From positions 1 through 7,679 of the forward strand of contig JAXJQF010000022.1 of assembly GCA_036311285.1 (NCBI GenBank): 7,679 nt of DNA, in the 5' to 3' direction. Below the pieces are notes generated by a model. That model ran no database searches and was not told where the DNA came from. It saw nothing but the letters and a program-made list of their open reading frames with translations. The DNA is from JAXJQF01 sp036311285. GTDB taxonomy: Bacteria > Pseudomonadota > Gammaproteobacteria > Enterobacterales > Succinivibrionaceae. Below, piece after piece: positions 1 to 6,265 of this stretch. Every line of letters begins with the position of its first letter. Position 1 is the first letter of the stretch. The position numbers and the translations under genes were made by a program.

Positions 1-31
1 CTTCATAAATTAAAAACATTTATAAAGGCAG

Positions 32-67
32 AATAAGGTCACATAATAATATTATGTGTACCTTATT
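32..67 (-). terminator. Hairpin overlapping the stop codon of the AAA-ATPase gene; possible terminator
   Basis: Arms 32-47 and 51-67 pair over 16 base pairs with a single bulged base (59) and a 3-base loop. The right arm runs into the TAA stop of the AAA-ATPase gene (67-69). Read on the minus strand, the stem is followed by CTGCCTTTATAAATGTTTTTAA, a T-rich stretch but not a clean T-run directly at the stem. It could therefore be a weak terminator or a 3'-end stabilising hairpin. Confidence 0.4.
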
Positions 68-1725
68 TAATCTAGTTTTTCAATTAAGCACTGATGGTCT
101 TTTGTCTTGGTACTGTAATTTATTCCGACAATAATGATATCCCTGTATTGTCCAATATAACGTTTGAAATATTCCTGCTTTTTAATCTGAGCAATAGCTT
201 CTTCTGCAGAACCGTCGTACTTAAATTCAATCAGAATAAGGGGATGTCTTCTTGTTATTGGTTCATAAACTAAATCAACTCGCCCTTTTCCAGCTTGTTC
301 TTCACGATGATAACTGTAATCATCAAGAGTTGACCATAAAAGTCCAGTCATAACACAATAAGTAAGAGATTCTTCATCGTTGTAATCAAGAAGAGAAACT
401 GCTGATGAATTATGTAGTTCCTGTATAATTGCAGCTACTGTTGTTCCATCAAGTTCTTTGATAGCTTTAAGTAATTTTTCAGAACGTTTGATAGTTTCCA
501 TTCGCTCGTACCAATTCTGCTCTCTAACGATATCCATTAATACTGCTTTAATTTCAGTATTTGGAACATAAGCAACTTTACGAAATTGACTTTTTGTTTC
601 TGAACATCCTAGATAACCTAAACATACTAAAAGACTAAATATATCATTCTTATCTTTTATAGTTACCATATCATTCTGAAAATTAGCACAACTAAAAGTA
701 ACTTCATCACCTTCAATTAAATTGATAATATCTTCCTTTATGCCCTGAAAATCCATATTAATGAGACGAACAACTTCTTCATTTGAGGATGTTCCACTCC
801 AATAGCTTTTGCATTTACAATCACTAATGGCAGAAACAACAGAATTAGGATTATAAATATCGATACCGTTAAGTTTATAACCTTCGTACCATTCTTTTAA
901 TTCTTGGTGACTAATCTTACATTGTGGTAATTTAACTATTTCTGCGACATCTTCTTCTGTAAAACCAAAATATTTTTCATAAGGTTCAGGAGAAAGCATA
1001 TTATATTCTTTAAATACGTTTAAAGCTGATTGAGAGTTATATTTCTTAATAGGAAGAATACCTGTAAGATAAGCTAAAGCAAAGCATGCTTGGCCACCAT
1101 CAGATTTAAATAGACCACGCATAACCTCTATAAATTTCTCGAGTAGTTCTGGTTCATTTCGATAGTCTCTGCATATTAAATCCCACTCATCCATAATAAG
1201 AATAAATTGTTCTTTTGTGTGATTACATATTTCATTTAATGCTGAGGATAGATTTTTTTTTCCTACTTTTCTGCTTTCACTTAATATATTTGCATATTCT
1301 TTATTTTCCTTTAGCTCTTCAATAACCGAATATTGCAAATAATCAACAATAGAAGTAACTCCTTTAACTTGCAAATCCTCATCTTCAGTATAAGCAATGT
1401 AGTCATCTCTAATGGAGTTCATATCAATGTAAAGGACGTTATATTTATTAAGATGCTCTGCGAAACTTGGTTTATTAGCTATTTCAAGTTTGTCAAAAAT
1501 ATTCTGTCCAGTATAAGCTTTGGAATAATAAGCTAAAAGCATATCTGCAGTTACGGTTTTACCAAATCTGCGAGGACGGGTTATAGCAATGAATTTTCCA
1601 TCTGTATTTAGAAGTGCATTAGTTTTTGCAATAAAATCTGTTTTATCAACAAACACTCTACAATCTTTCGCTTTAACTAAACCGATAAAGCTATTATCTT
1701 TATCAGGATTTAGAATATTGCCCAT
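67..1725 (-). CDS. AAA-ATPase-like protein with C-terminal PD-(D/E)XK nuclease domain
   Basis: This 552-residue protein has the layout of the widespread AAA-ATPase_like (PF09820) plus PDDEXK_9 (PF08011) family. Near the N-terminus is FVDKTDFI (25-32), then the family's Walker A variant TRPRRFGKT (49-57). The Walker B strand FILIMDEWD lies at 174-182. The family hallmarks LTGILPI (220-226), WYEGY (279-283), YNPNSVV (291-297) and YWSGTSS (308-314) follow. The C-terminus carries a nuclease-like core: D484 in GRVDLVY, then E500 and K502 in LIEFK, then a Gln-containing helix (QIKKQEYF, 513-520). It looks complete and intact. The ATG at 1725 has GGGAG nine bases upstream. No membrane segment is seen, so it is probably cytoplasmic. 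Members occur in many copies in gut bacteria; their role is not established, and DNA cleavage or a link to mobile DNA or defence is only inferred. No partner gene is adjacent. Confidence 0.9.
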   Translation of the reverse strand: MGNILNPDKDNSFIGLVKAKDCRVFVDKTDFIAKTNALLNTDGKFIAITRPRRFGKTVTADMLLAYYSKAYTGQNIFDKLEIANKPSFAEHLNKYNVLYIDMNSIRDDYIAYTEDEDLQVKGVTSIVDYLQYSVIEELKENKEYANILSESRKVGKKNLSSALNEICNHTKEQFILIMDEWDLICRDYRNEPELLEKFIEVMRGLFKSDGGQACFALAYLTGILPIKKYNSQSALNVFKEYNMLSPEPYEKYFGFTEEDVAEIVKLPQCKISHQELKEWYEGYKLNGIDIYNPNSVVSAISDCKCKSYWSGTSSNEEVVRLINMDFQGIKEDIINLIEGDEVTFSCANFQNDMVTIKDKNDIFSLLVCLGYLGCSETKSQFRKVAYVPNTEIKAVLMDIVREQNWYERMETIKRSEKLLKAIKELDGTTVAAIIQELHNSSAVSLLDYNDEESLTYCVMTGLLWSTLDDYSYHREEQAGKGRVDLVYEPITRRHPLILIEFKYDGSAEEAIAQIKKQEYFKRYIGQYRDIIIVGINYSTKTKDHQCLIEKLD

Positions 1726-1762
1726 AACTTCAAACTCCCAGAATTAAATATTATCTACAAAC

Positions 1763-1791
1763 ATTTTAACACAGTACATTTTTTTTAACAG
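1763..1791 (-). promoter_or_regulatory. Candidate extended -10 promoter of the AAA-ATPase gene
   Basis: On the minus strand TGTTAAAAT (1763-1771) matches an extended -10 element (TGn followed by TAAAAT, 5 of 6 to consensus). At 17-base spacing lies CTGTTA (1786-1791), a poor -35 with 3 of 6 matches. Transcription would begin near 1756, about 30 bases before the start codon. Chance matches are common in DNA this AT-rich. Confidence 0.35.
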
Positions 1792-1869
1792 TGATAAAAA
1801 ACGAAACTTGTTGTAAACAATTATTCATACATTTTATTTGTTAACAGTTTAATTCAAATAGGTAACTTG

Positions 1870-1885
1870 AGTTAATGATTTAACT
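1870..1885. repeat. Short inverted repeat AGTTAA-TGAT-TTAACT
   Basis: Perfect 6-base arms (1870-1875 and 1880-1885) around a 4-base loop, in the spacer upstream of the AAA-ATPase gene. It could be an operator half-site pair or part of a small RNA ending at the plus-strand terminator downstream. With such low G+C it may also be chance. Confidence 0.3.
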
Positions 1886-1967
1886 AGTATTATTTAATCT
1901 AATACATATTCTGTAAATAAGATAGCCTTGTCCTTTTTTTAATTCACCAATCAGATAAACTAGAGTG

Positions 1968-2004
1968 CCCCCGAAAGGTGAACAAAACTTTCGGGGGTTT
2001 TATT
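1968..2004 (+). terminator. Strong rho-independent terminator on the plus strand, without an evident plus-strand gene
   Basis: Arms CCCCCGAAAG (1968-1977) and CTTTCGGGGG (1988-1997) are perfectly complementary over 10 base pairs, with a 10-base loop. TTTTATTTA follows on the plus strand. On the minus strand the sequence after the stem is CACTCTAG, so there is no T-run to end the membrane-protein gene coming from the right. The high G+C of this stem stands out sharply from its surroundings. All protein genes of the window run the other way, so the transcript it ends is unknown. Confidence 0.85.
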
Positions 2005-2005
2005 T

Positions 2006-2071
2006 ATGAAGAATACATACTCGAAGCTTCAAAAACTCCTTTTAGAGATGTTTTTGTTAAACAATAAGTAA
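2006..2071 (+). other. 21-codon open frame just after the orphan terminator; doubtful
   Basis: ATG at 2006 opens a frame of 21 residues starting MKNTYSKLQKLLLEMF and ending at TAA (2069-2071). It begins inside the T-rich tail of the terminator and has no Shine-Dalgarno sequence, so translation is doubtful. Its Lys/Leu-rich composition could suit a decayed N-terminus of a longer gene, but I recognise no family. Confidence 0.15.
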
Positions 2072-2081
2072 AAATTATCTT

Positions 2082-3062
2082 CTACGGAATAGGTCTTATA
2101 ATTTTACTTTTAGTATTCACATCCTTCTTTTCATACCAAAACACATCAAAACATGAATCAACCCTTACATATGTTTCAAATACCATAAGTGAAAAGACTA
2201 AATAAATAAACACAAAGAATCCAATAAAACCTATTAAAAAATATGAAGCTGGACCAATTATCATCGATAAAACTTGCGCTAAAATGGCTAGCAATACAAA
2301 AACAGCAAAACAAAAAACTAAATAAAATAAAGCGACAAGACTTAAGCTTAAAAACGATAAAATATTTTTATTTACTGCTATAAAACTAACCCATAAAGCT
2401 TTAAATATTCCAATATTAGATGAAATAATTAAAGGTACAGCATAAAAACTAGCACAAAATACACAAAGACTTAGTGTTACTAATACTAAAGGAACAATAA
2501 GAAAAACAGATATAATAAAATTCATTGACACCCTAGCTAATACATCTGTTTGCTGATACTGTATTATTACATCTTCCAAATAACGATTTAAACTTTCTTC
2601 AGTTTCAAATGCATTTTGAGTAAAATTTTCAACAAATGGTGTAAACAGTGTAGCTAAATCATGTGAAAAGAAGATCACCACCATTACTATCAAAGTGATA
2701 AGCACCACGATGCCAACACTAAACTTTAATAAATACAATAGAATTATTTTTCCGAAAGCCTTATTAAAAACAAAACTTATCGCTCTTCCTATACTAAATC
2801 TATTTTCACCATGAATATTTTCGCTAATCATCATAGCTATACAAGTAGCAAAAACAAACTCCATTATTATCTGTGTTACAACTGGCACATTAAATACCAT
2901 CATTACACAAACTGCTAAAAACAAAATTCCTACATATTTTAGACCGTCTAATGAGAAAGTTTTCTTTAAGCCGGCAATACCCCATCTCCAGCCTTGTCCA
3001 AATGAGCAGAACGCTGCTTTAGATGGTTCTAAATCAAGATTATTTTGTCGATCAATTATCAT
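2082..3062 (-). CDS. Polytopic inner-membrane protein of unknown function (possibly BPSS1780-like)
   Basis: This 326-residue protein has about six hydrophobic segments (about 41-58, 60-80, 108-132, 182-210, 236-266, 271-297). A soluble acidic region lies between segments 3 and 4 (about 133-180), and a short Lys-rich tail follows. The N-terminal Trp pair in GQGWRWGIAG (22-31) precedes the first segment. The block YAVPLI...KALWVSFIAVNKNILSF (207-237) resembles by eye the BPSS1780-type membrane protein pattern (Pro-Leu, then Ala-x3-Ser, then Lys-Asn); this is a suggestion, not an assignment. There is no signal peptide, catalytic motif or transporter signature. The ATG at 3062 is preceded by AAGG eight bases upstream. 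A terminator on its 5' side and its own promoter make it a single-gene unit. The stop is TAG. No clear terminator was found for it downstream. Confidence 0.85.
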   Translation of the reverse strand: MIIDRQNNLDLEPSKAAFCSFGQGWRWGIAGLKKTFSLDGLKYVGILFLAVCVMMVFNVPVVTQIIMEFVFATCIAMMISENIHGENRFSIGRAISFVFNKAFGKIILLYLLKFSVGIVVLITLIVMVVIFFSHDLATLFTPFVENFTQNAFETEESLNRYLEDVIIQYQQTDVLARVSMNFIISVFLIVPLVLVTLSLCVFCASFYAVPLIISSNIGIFKALWVSFIAVNKNILSFLSLSLVALFYLVFCFAVFVLLAILAQVLSMIIGPASYFLIGFIGFFVFIYLVFSLMVFETYVRVDSCFDVFWYEKKDVNTKSKIIRPIP

Positions 3063-3095
3063 TTTTATTACCTTATATAATTATTTTTACTATTT

Positions 3096-3124
3096 TATAT
3101 ATTACTCATTATAAATTCTTTCAA
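3096..3124 (-). promoter_or_regulatory. Promoter of the unassigned membrane protein gene
   Basis: On the minus strand TTGAAA (3119-3124, 5 of 6 to the -35 consensus) is followed after exactly 17 bases by TATATA (3096-3101, 4 of 6 to the -10). The start of transcription would be near 3088, giving a leader of about 26 bases that includes the AAGG ribosome site. It lies directly beyond the transporter terminator, which fits a new transcription unit. Confidence 0.55.
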
Positions 3125-3127
3125 ATA

Positions 3128-3165
3128 TAAAAAAAACATGGCTCATAAAATTTATGAACCATGTT
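3128..3165 (-). terminator. Rho-independent terminator of the YidE/AspT-type transporter gene
   Basis: Arms 3135-3146 and 3154-3165 form a 12-base stem that on the minus-strand RNA has one G-U wobble and otherwise Watson-Crick pairs. AT pairs can extend it into the loop. A run of T on the minus strand (3134 down to 3129) follows directly. It begins 30 bases after the TAA stop of the transporter gene (3196-3198). Confidence 0.85.
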
Positions 3166-3195
3166 TGTATTTTATTATATATTTATCGTCTTAAC

Positions 3196-4968
3196 TTACA
3201 TAACAGCCAATGATATTAAAATCATTATTTGCGGAGTTAAAATACGTAAGAACATTGTAAATGGATAAACTGTAGCATAACCTAAAGCACTTGCTTCTGA
3301 GTTCTTGTACATACCATTTGCGTATGCTAATGCTGGAGGATCTGTCATAGAACCAGCTAACATACCACATACTGATAAGTAATTTAATCTTAATACCTTA
3401 AATGCAAATGTACCAACAATTAAGATAGGAATTAATGTTACAGCTGCACCGAACATCATCCAAACGTAACCACCCTTGTTGATTAAAGTATCCATAAATC
3501 CATTTAATCCAGCATTAAAACCAACAATTGCTAAGAATAAAACAATACCGATTTCTCTTAATGCACTATTACCTGCTGCTGGCATAAACCAATGAATCTT
3601 GTTCATAGTAATGATATGACCAAATCTTGATAACAAAATAGCAACAACTAATGGACCACCTGCTAAACCTAACTTTAATGCTGCAGGTAAACCTGGAACT
3701 GGAATAGATAAAGCACCTAATAGCATACCTAACACTAAACCAATAAATACAGGTAACATGTGAACCTTTTGTAAAGCAACTGCACTATCACCAACGATAT
3801 TAGCAACAGCTGAAACTGATTCCTTTCTACCTACTAAGTTTAAATGGTCACCAAATTGTAATGTTGTACCACTATGAGGGATGAACTCCATACCTGTACG
3901 AACTAAACGTGAAACAACAACGTCATAGTTTGACTTAATAGATAATGAGTCTAAACTCTTACCTAAGATCTTTTCATTAGTTACTACAACCTTCTTAACA
4001 ACCAAATCTGTACCTTTTGTTGTTAAAGAATCTTGAACTAATTCGCCTAACTTCTTAGCTATATCATTTAATTGGTTATCATTACCAACGATATGTAAAA
4101 TATCGCCAGCCTTAACAACTGTATCCCCTTTAGGAACCATTAATGTGTCGTCTCTCTTAATACGAGAACAAATTACATCACCGCTCTTAAAGATATCTAA
4201 ATCAGCTAACTTCTTATCAAAATATGCAGAATTCTTTACACAAACGTTTAAGGTATTTAAATCTTTACGGTTGCTCTTCTTTTGAACTTCATATAATTCA
4301 CCGTGTTGTTCGATGTTCACCTTGAACGCGAAGCGAATAATCAACATTGTAAGTAGGATACCGCAAATACCGAATGGATACGCAATCGCATATGCAGAGC
4401 TTACTTTACTTGGGTTAAATCCTTCTGGAATTGCCTTTCCTTGTTCAGCAAAGTTATTTGCAATATCAGCAAGCATTGATGAACCAGCACCTAAAGCAGG
4501 AGTATTAGTAACAGCACCAGAGTAAACACCTAGAGCTACGTCTAAATCTAATAAACCTAATAAGTTAAAGCTTAACGCAATTGATGAACCTAATAATACA
4601 ATAACAATAGCACATAGTATTAACTTGTAACCTGAACCTTTTAAGCTAGAAAAGAAACCAGGACCAACTTGTACACCAATTGTATAAACGAACAAAATTA
4701 AACCAAATTCTTGAATATAGTGAAGAATTGCTTTAGCTTCATTGAACTTTGGATCAGTTAAGTCAGGAACTAACCAACCAGCGTCAACAGCTAACCATCC
4801 CATAGCGATACCACCGAATAGTACACCGCCTATACCAAGACCAACTCCTTTGTACTTAATACTACCAAGGAATATACCTATTACTGAAGCTAACGCAATT
4901 AATATAGTAATTTTTGAAACTATATTAAATTGAATTAGGTCAACTAGAAAATTTAATACGTTATCCAT
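3196..4968 (-). CDS. yidE: YidE-like putative transporter, aspartate:alanine exchanger (AspT/AAEx) family
   Basis: 590 residues from the ATG at 4968. The order is an N-terminal membrane half (about 12-218), two cytoplasmic RCK_C/TrkA_C domains (about 236-312 and 318-400), then a second membrane half (about 402-590). This is the full layout of the family. Each membrane half carries the duplicated signature: SGAVTNTPALGAG (150-162) and AGSMTDPPALAYAN (538-551). EFGLILFVYTIGVQVGPGFF (87-106), AYPFGICGIL (196-205) and the GTDL/VVVTNE block (319-332) match E. coli YidE closely as I recall it. AspT exchanges aspartate and alanine, but the substrate of YidE-type members is not established. RCK_C domains usually bind a small ligand that gates transport. 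The ATG at 4968 has GGA six bases upstream; an ATG at 4983 and a TTG at 4992 are alternatives. It forms its own transcription unit. Confidence 0.92.
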   Translation of the reverse strand: MDNVLNFLVDLIQFNIVSKITILIALASVIGIFLGSIKYKGVGLGIGGVLFGGIAMGWLAVDAGWLVPDLTDPKFNEAKAILHYIQEFGLILFVYTIGVQVGPGFFSSLKGSGYKLILCAIVIVLLGSSIALSFNLLGLLDLDVALGVYSGAVTNTPALGAGSSMLADIANNFAEQGKAIPEGFNPSKVSSAYAIAYPFGICGILLTMLIIRFAFKVNIEQHGELYEVQKKSNRKDLNTLNVCVKNSAYFDKKLADLDIFKSGDVICSRIKRDDTLMVPKGDTVVKAGDILHIVGNDNQLNDIAKKLGELVQDSLTTKGTDLVVKKVVVTNEKILGKSLDSLSIKSNYDVVVSRLVRTGMEFIPHSGTTLQFGDHLNLVGRKESVSAVANIVGDSAVALQKVHMLPVFIGLVLGMLLGALSIPVPGLPAALKLGLAGGPLVVAILLSRFGHIITMNKIHWFMPAAGNSALREIGIVLFLAIVGFNAGLNGFMDTLINKGGYVWMMFGAAVTLIPILIVGTFAFKVLRLNYLSVCGMLAGSMTDPPALAYANGMYKNSEASALGYATVYPFTMFLRILTPQIMILISLAVM

Positions 4969-4993
4969 GTTATATCCATTCATCAAAAACAAA

Positions 4994-5048
4994 TATCTTT
5001 ATACCAAAAGCCAATACCGACAAAATATCAAATTTAGGTATAAAGATA
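4994..5048 (-). promoter_or_regulatory. Perfect 12-base inverted repeat in the transporter leader/promoter region
   Basis: On the minus strand TATCTTTATACC (5037-5048) is repeated as its exact reverse complement GGTATAAAGATA (4994-5005), separated by 31 bases. The downstream arm contains TATAAA, and TTTGTTTTTG follows before the ATG at 4983. Centre-to-centre distance is 43 bases, close to four DNA turns. It could be a paired operator, or an RNA stem-loop that attenuates transcription before the transporter. Which of the two applies cannot be read from the sequence. Confidence 0.5.
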
Positions 5049-5099
5049 ACTAAAAATTTTAAAAATTGATAAAAATAAAAATTTTTATACAAAATTAAA

Positions 5100-5157
5100 A
5101 CGTGACTATTCTAACACTTACTAAAAAATTTTTTAAGTAGTATTAAGATAATCACGT
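5100..5157 (-). terminator. Long imperfect hairpin ending the rfbC-rfbB-kdsD block
   Basis: Bases 5100-5118 pair with 5139-5157, and the AAAAAATTTTTT core at 5123-5134 is itself palindromic. On the minus strand the imperfections are mostly G-U wobbles, while the same positions are C-A mismatches on the plus strand, so the fold suits minus-strand RNA. TTTTAATTTTG follows on that side. A run of eight T also lies on the plus-strand side (5160-5167). The hairpin is 24 bases beyond the TAA of kdsD. Confidence 0.65.
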
Positions 5158-5181
5158 ACTTTTTTTTGAATTTATTTTGTT

Positions 5182-6156
5182 TTAAGCAATGCCTGCCTTC
5201 AATAAATCATGTAAATGTATCACTCCAATTGGCTTTTCATCTTCTACAATAAAAATATTAGTAATACATTTTTGATTCATCATTCGAATCGCTTCAGAAG
5301 CAAAGATTTCTTTATTAATAGTCATTGGTGACTTTGTCATTATTTCATTAACGCCTTTTTCAATAATATCCTTTGAAAAACATCTTCTTAAGTCACCATC
5401 TGTTAAGATACCAACAAGCTTACCATCTTCATCTACAAACCCAACACAACCTAAACGTTTCACTGTCATTTCAATTAAAGCCTGCTCAACTGTCGCATTG
5501 TTTTGTAAAATTGGCATGTCTGAACCAACATGCATTAAGTCTTTAACACGTTGTAACACTGAACCAAGTTTGCCACCAGGATGACGAGCATTAAAATCTT
5601 CTTTAGAAAATGAAGATCTTGCCATTAAAGCAACTGTTAAAACATCTCCTAACACAAGTGTTGCTGTTGTAGAGTTTGTTGGAGCAAGCCCTAAAGGACA
5701 AGCTTCACCATTGCTAGGCAACTCTAATACAACTGTGCTTGCTGTTCCTAATGTACTAGCTTTGTTTTTAGTAATACCAATTAAACTAATACCAAATCTC
5801 TTACAATAATTAAGAATATCGACTAATTCCTTTGACTCTCCACTATTAGAAATAGCAATTACTACATCATCAACAGTAATCATACCTAAATCACCGTGAC
5901 TTGCCTCTGCTGGATGTACAAAAAAAGCAGGAGTACCAGTTGATGCCATTGACGCAGCAATCTTGTTACCAATATGACCAGACTTGCCCATACCCGTAAC
6001 AATCACCCTTCCTTTACTAGAGTGGATAATCTCTAAAGCTTTAGTTAGTTCAACTCCTAACGATTTCTTTAAAATATTAAGAGTTTCTATTTCTGCTTCA
6101 ATAGTTTTATAAGCTGATTCTAAATCTTTTTCTAATACGGACTTATCAATATTCAT
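5182..6156 (-). CDS. kdsD: D-arabinose-5-phosphate isomerase (KdsD/KpsF/GutQ family)
   Basis: The enzyme interconverts D-ribulose 5-phosphate and D-arabinose 5-phosphate, the first step towards Kdo for lipopolysaccharide or capsule, in the cytoplasm. The 324 residues from the ATG at 6156 match the usual length. A SIS sugar-isomerase domain (about 35-190) contains GMGKSGH (55-61), HPAEASHGDLGM (81-92), SNSGES (103-108) and PLGLAPTNSTT (154-164), then HPGGKLG (192-198). Two CBS domains follow (about 207-262 and 272-324), with TDGDLRR at 252-258. K58, E107, E151 and H192 align with the residues proposed as catalytic in E. coli KdsD (K59, E111, E152, H193). The ATG at 6156 has AAGGA five bases upstream. 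An in-frame ATG at 6174 and a start at 6219 lack a ribosome site and would add residues atypical for the family. No other Kdo gene is in view, so KpsF- or GutQ-type roles remain possible. Confidence 0.93.
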   Translation of the reverse strand: MNIDKSVLEKDLESAYKTIEAEIETLNILKKSLGVELTKALEIIHSSKGRVIVTGMGKSGHIGNKIAASMASTGTPAFFVHPAEASHGDLGMITVDDVVIAISNSGESKELVDILNYCKRFGISLIGITKNKASTLGTASTVVLELPSNGEACPLGLAPTNSTTATLVLGDVLTVALMARSSFSKEDFNARHPGGKLGSVLQRVKDLMHVGSDMPILQNNATVEQALIEMTVKRLGCVGFVDEDGKLVGILTDGDLRRCFSKDIIEKGVNEIMTKSPMTINKEIFASEAIRMMNQKCITNIFIVEDEKPIGVIHLHDLLKAGIA

Positions 6157-6190
6157 AATGTTCCTTAATAACATATAGCTAACAATAATT

Positions 6191-6196
6191 ATTATA
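6191..6196 (-). promoter_or_regulatory. Candidate -10 element (TATAAT) for kdsD
   Basis: A perfect TATAAT on the minus strand lies 34 bases before the kdsD start codon, in the 109-base gap after rfbB. The -35 position at 17-base spacing (6214-6219, ATGCTT) is poor, and there is no TGn extension. It may be an activator-dependent or weak internal promoter. I see no terminator between rfbB and kdsD, so read-through is also likely. Confidence 0.4.
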
Positions 6197-6265
6197 CTCT
6201 TTTTTGGCCTTAAAAGCATTAGGACGCTAAAATATAATACATACTTATAATTACAGAAATTAGAA

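Larger units (their letters stand above)
1726..2081. other. Gene-free spacer of 356 bases
   Basis: No convincing gene lies here on either strand. Contents: the leader and possible promoter of the AAA-ATPase gene (1726-1791), TTAACA repeated three times on the plus strand (around 1766-1771, 1785-1790 and 1841-1846), a 6-base inverted repeat with 4-base loop (1870-1885), a strong plus-strand terminator (1968-2004), and a 21-codon plus-strand open frame (2006-2071). No tRNA, tmRNA or insertion-sequence end could be recognised. Confidence 0.7.

Noticed and set aside
1333..1536. Plus-strand open frame of 67 codons
   Set aside because: It lies wholly inside the AAA-ATPase gene on the opposite strand, has no ribosome site and looks like reverse-complement coding.
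1740..2080. tRNA, 6S RNA or tmRNA ending at the plus-strand terminator
   Set aside because: No T-loop GGTTCGA-like sequence or cloverleaf and no recognisable 6S-type bubble; a novel small RNA remains possible.
4313..4525. Plus-strand open frame of 70 codons
   Set aside because: Antisense to the well-conserved transporter gene; no family features and no ribosome site.
4742..4933. Plus-strand open frame of 63 codons rich in Pro and Ile
   Set aside because: Its composition is that of the reverse complement of Gly-rich membrane segments of the transporter.
6157..6219. N-terminal hydrophobic extension of kdsD (start at 6219)
   Set aside because: The extension overlaps the TATAAT at 6191-6196, lacks a ribosome site and is not found in KdsD proteins; ATG 6156 has AAGGA.
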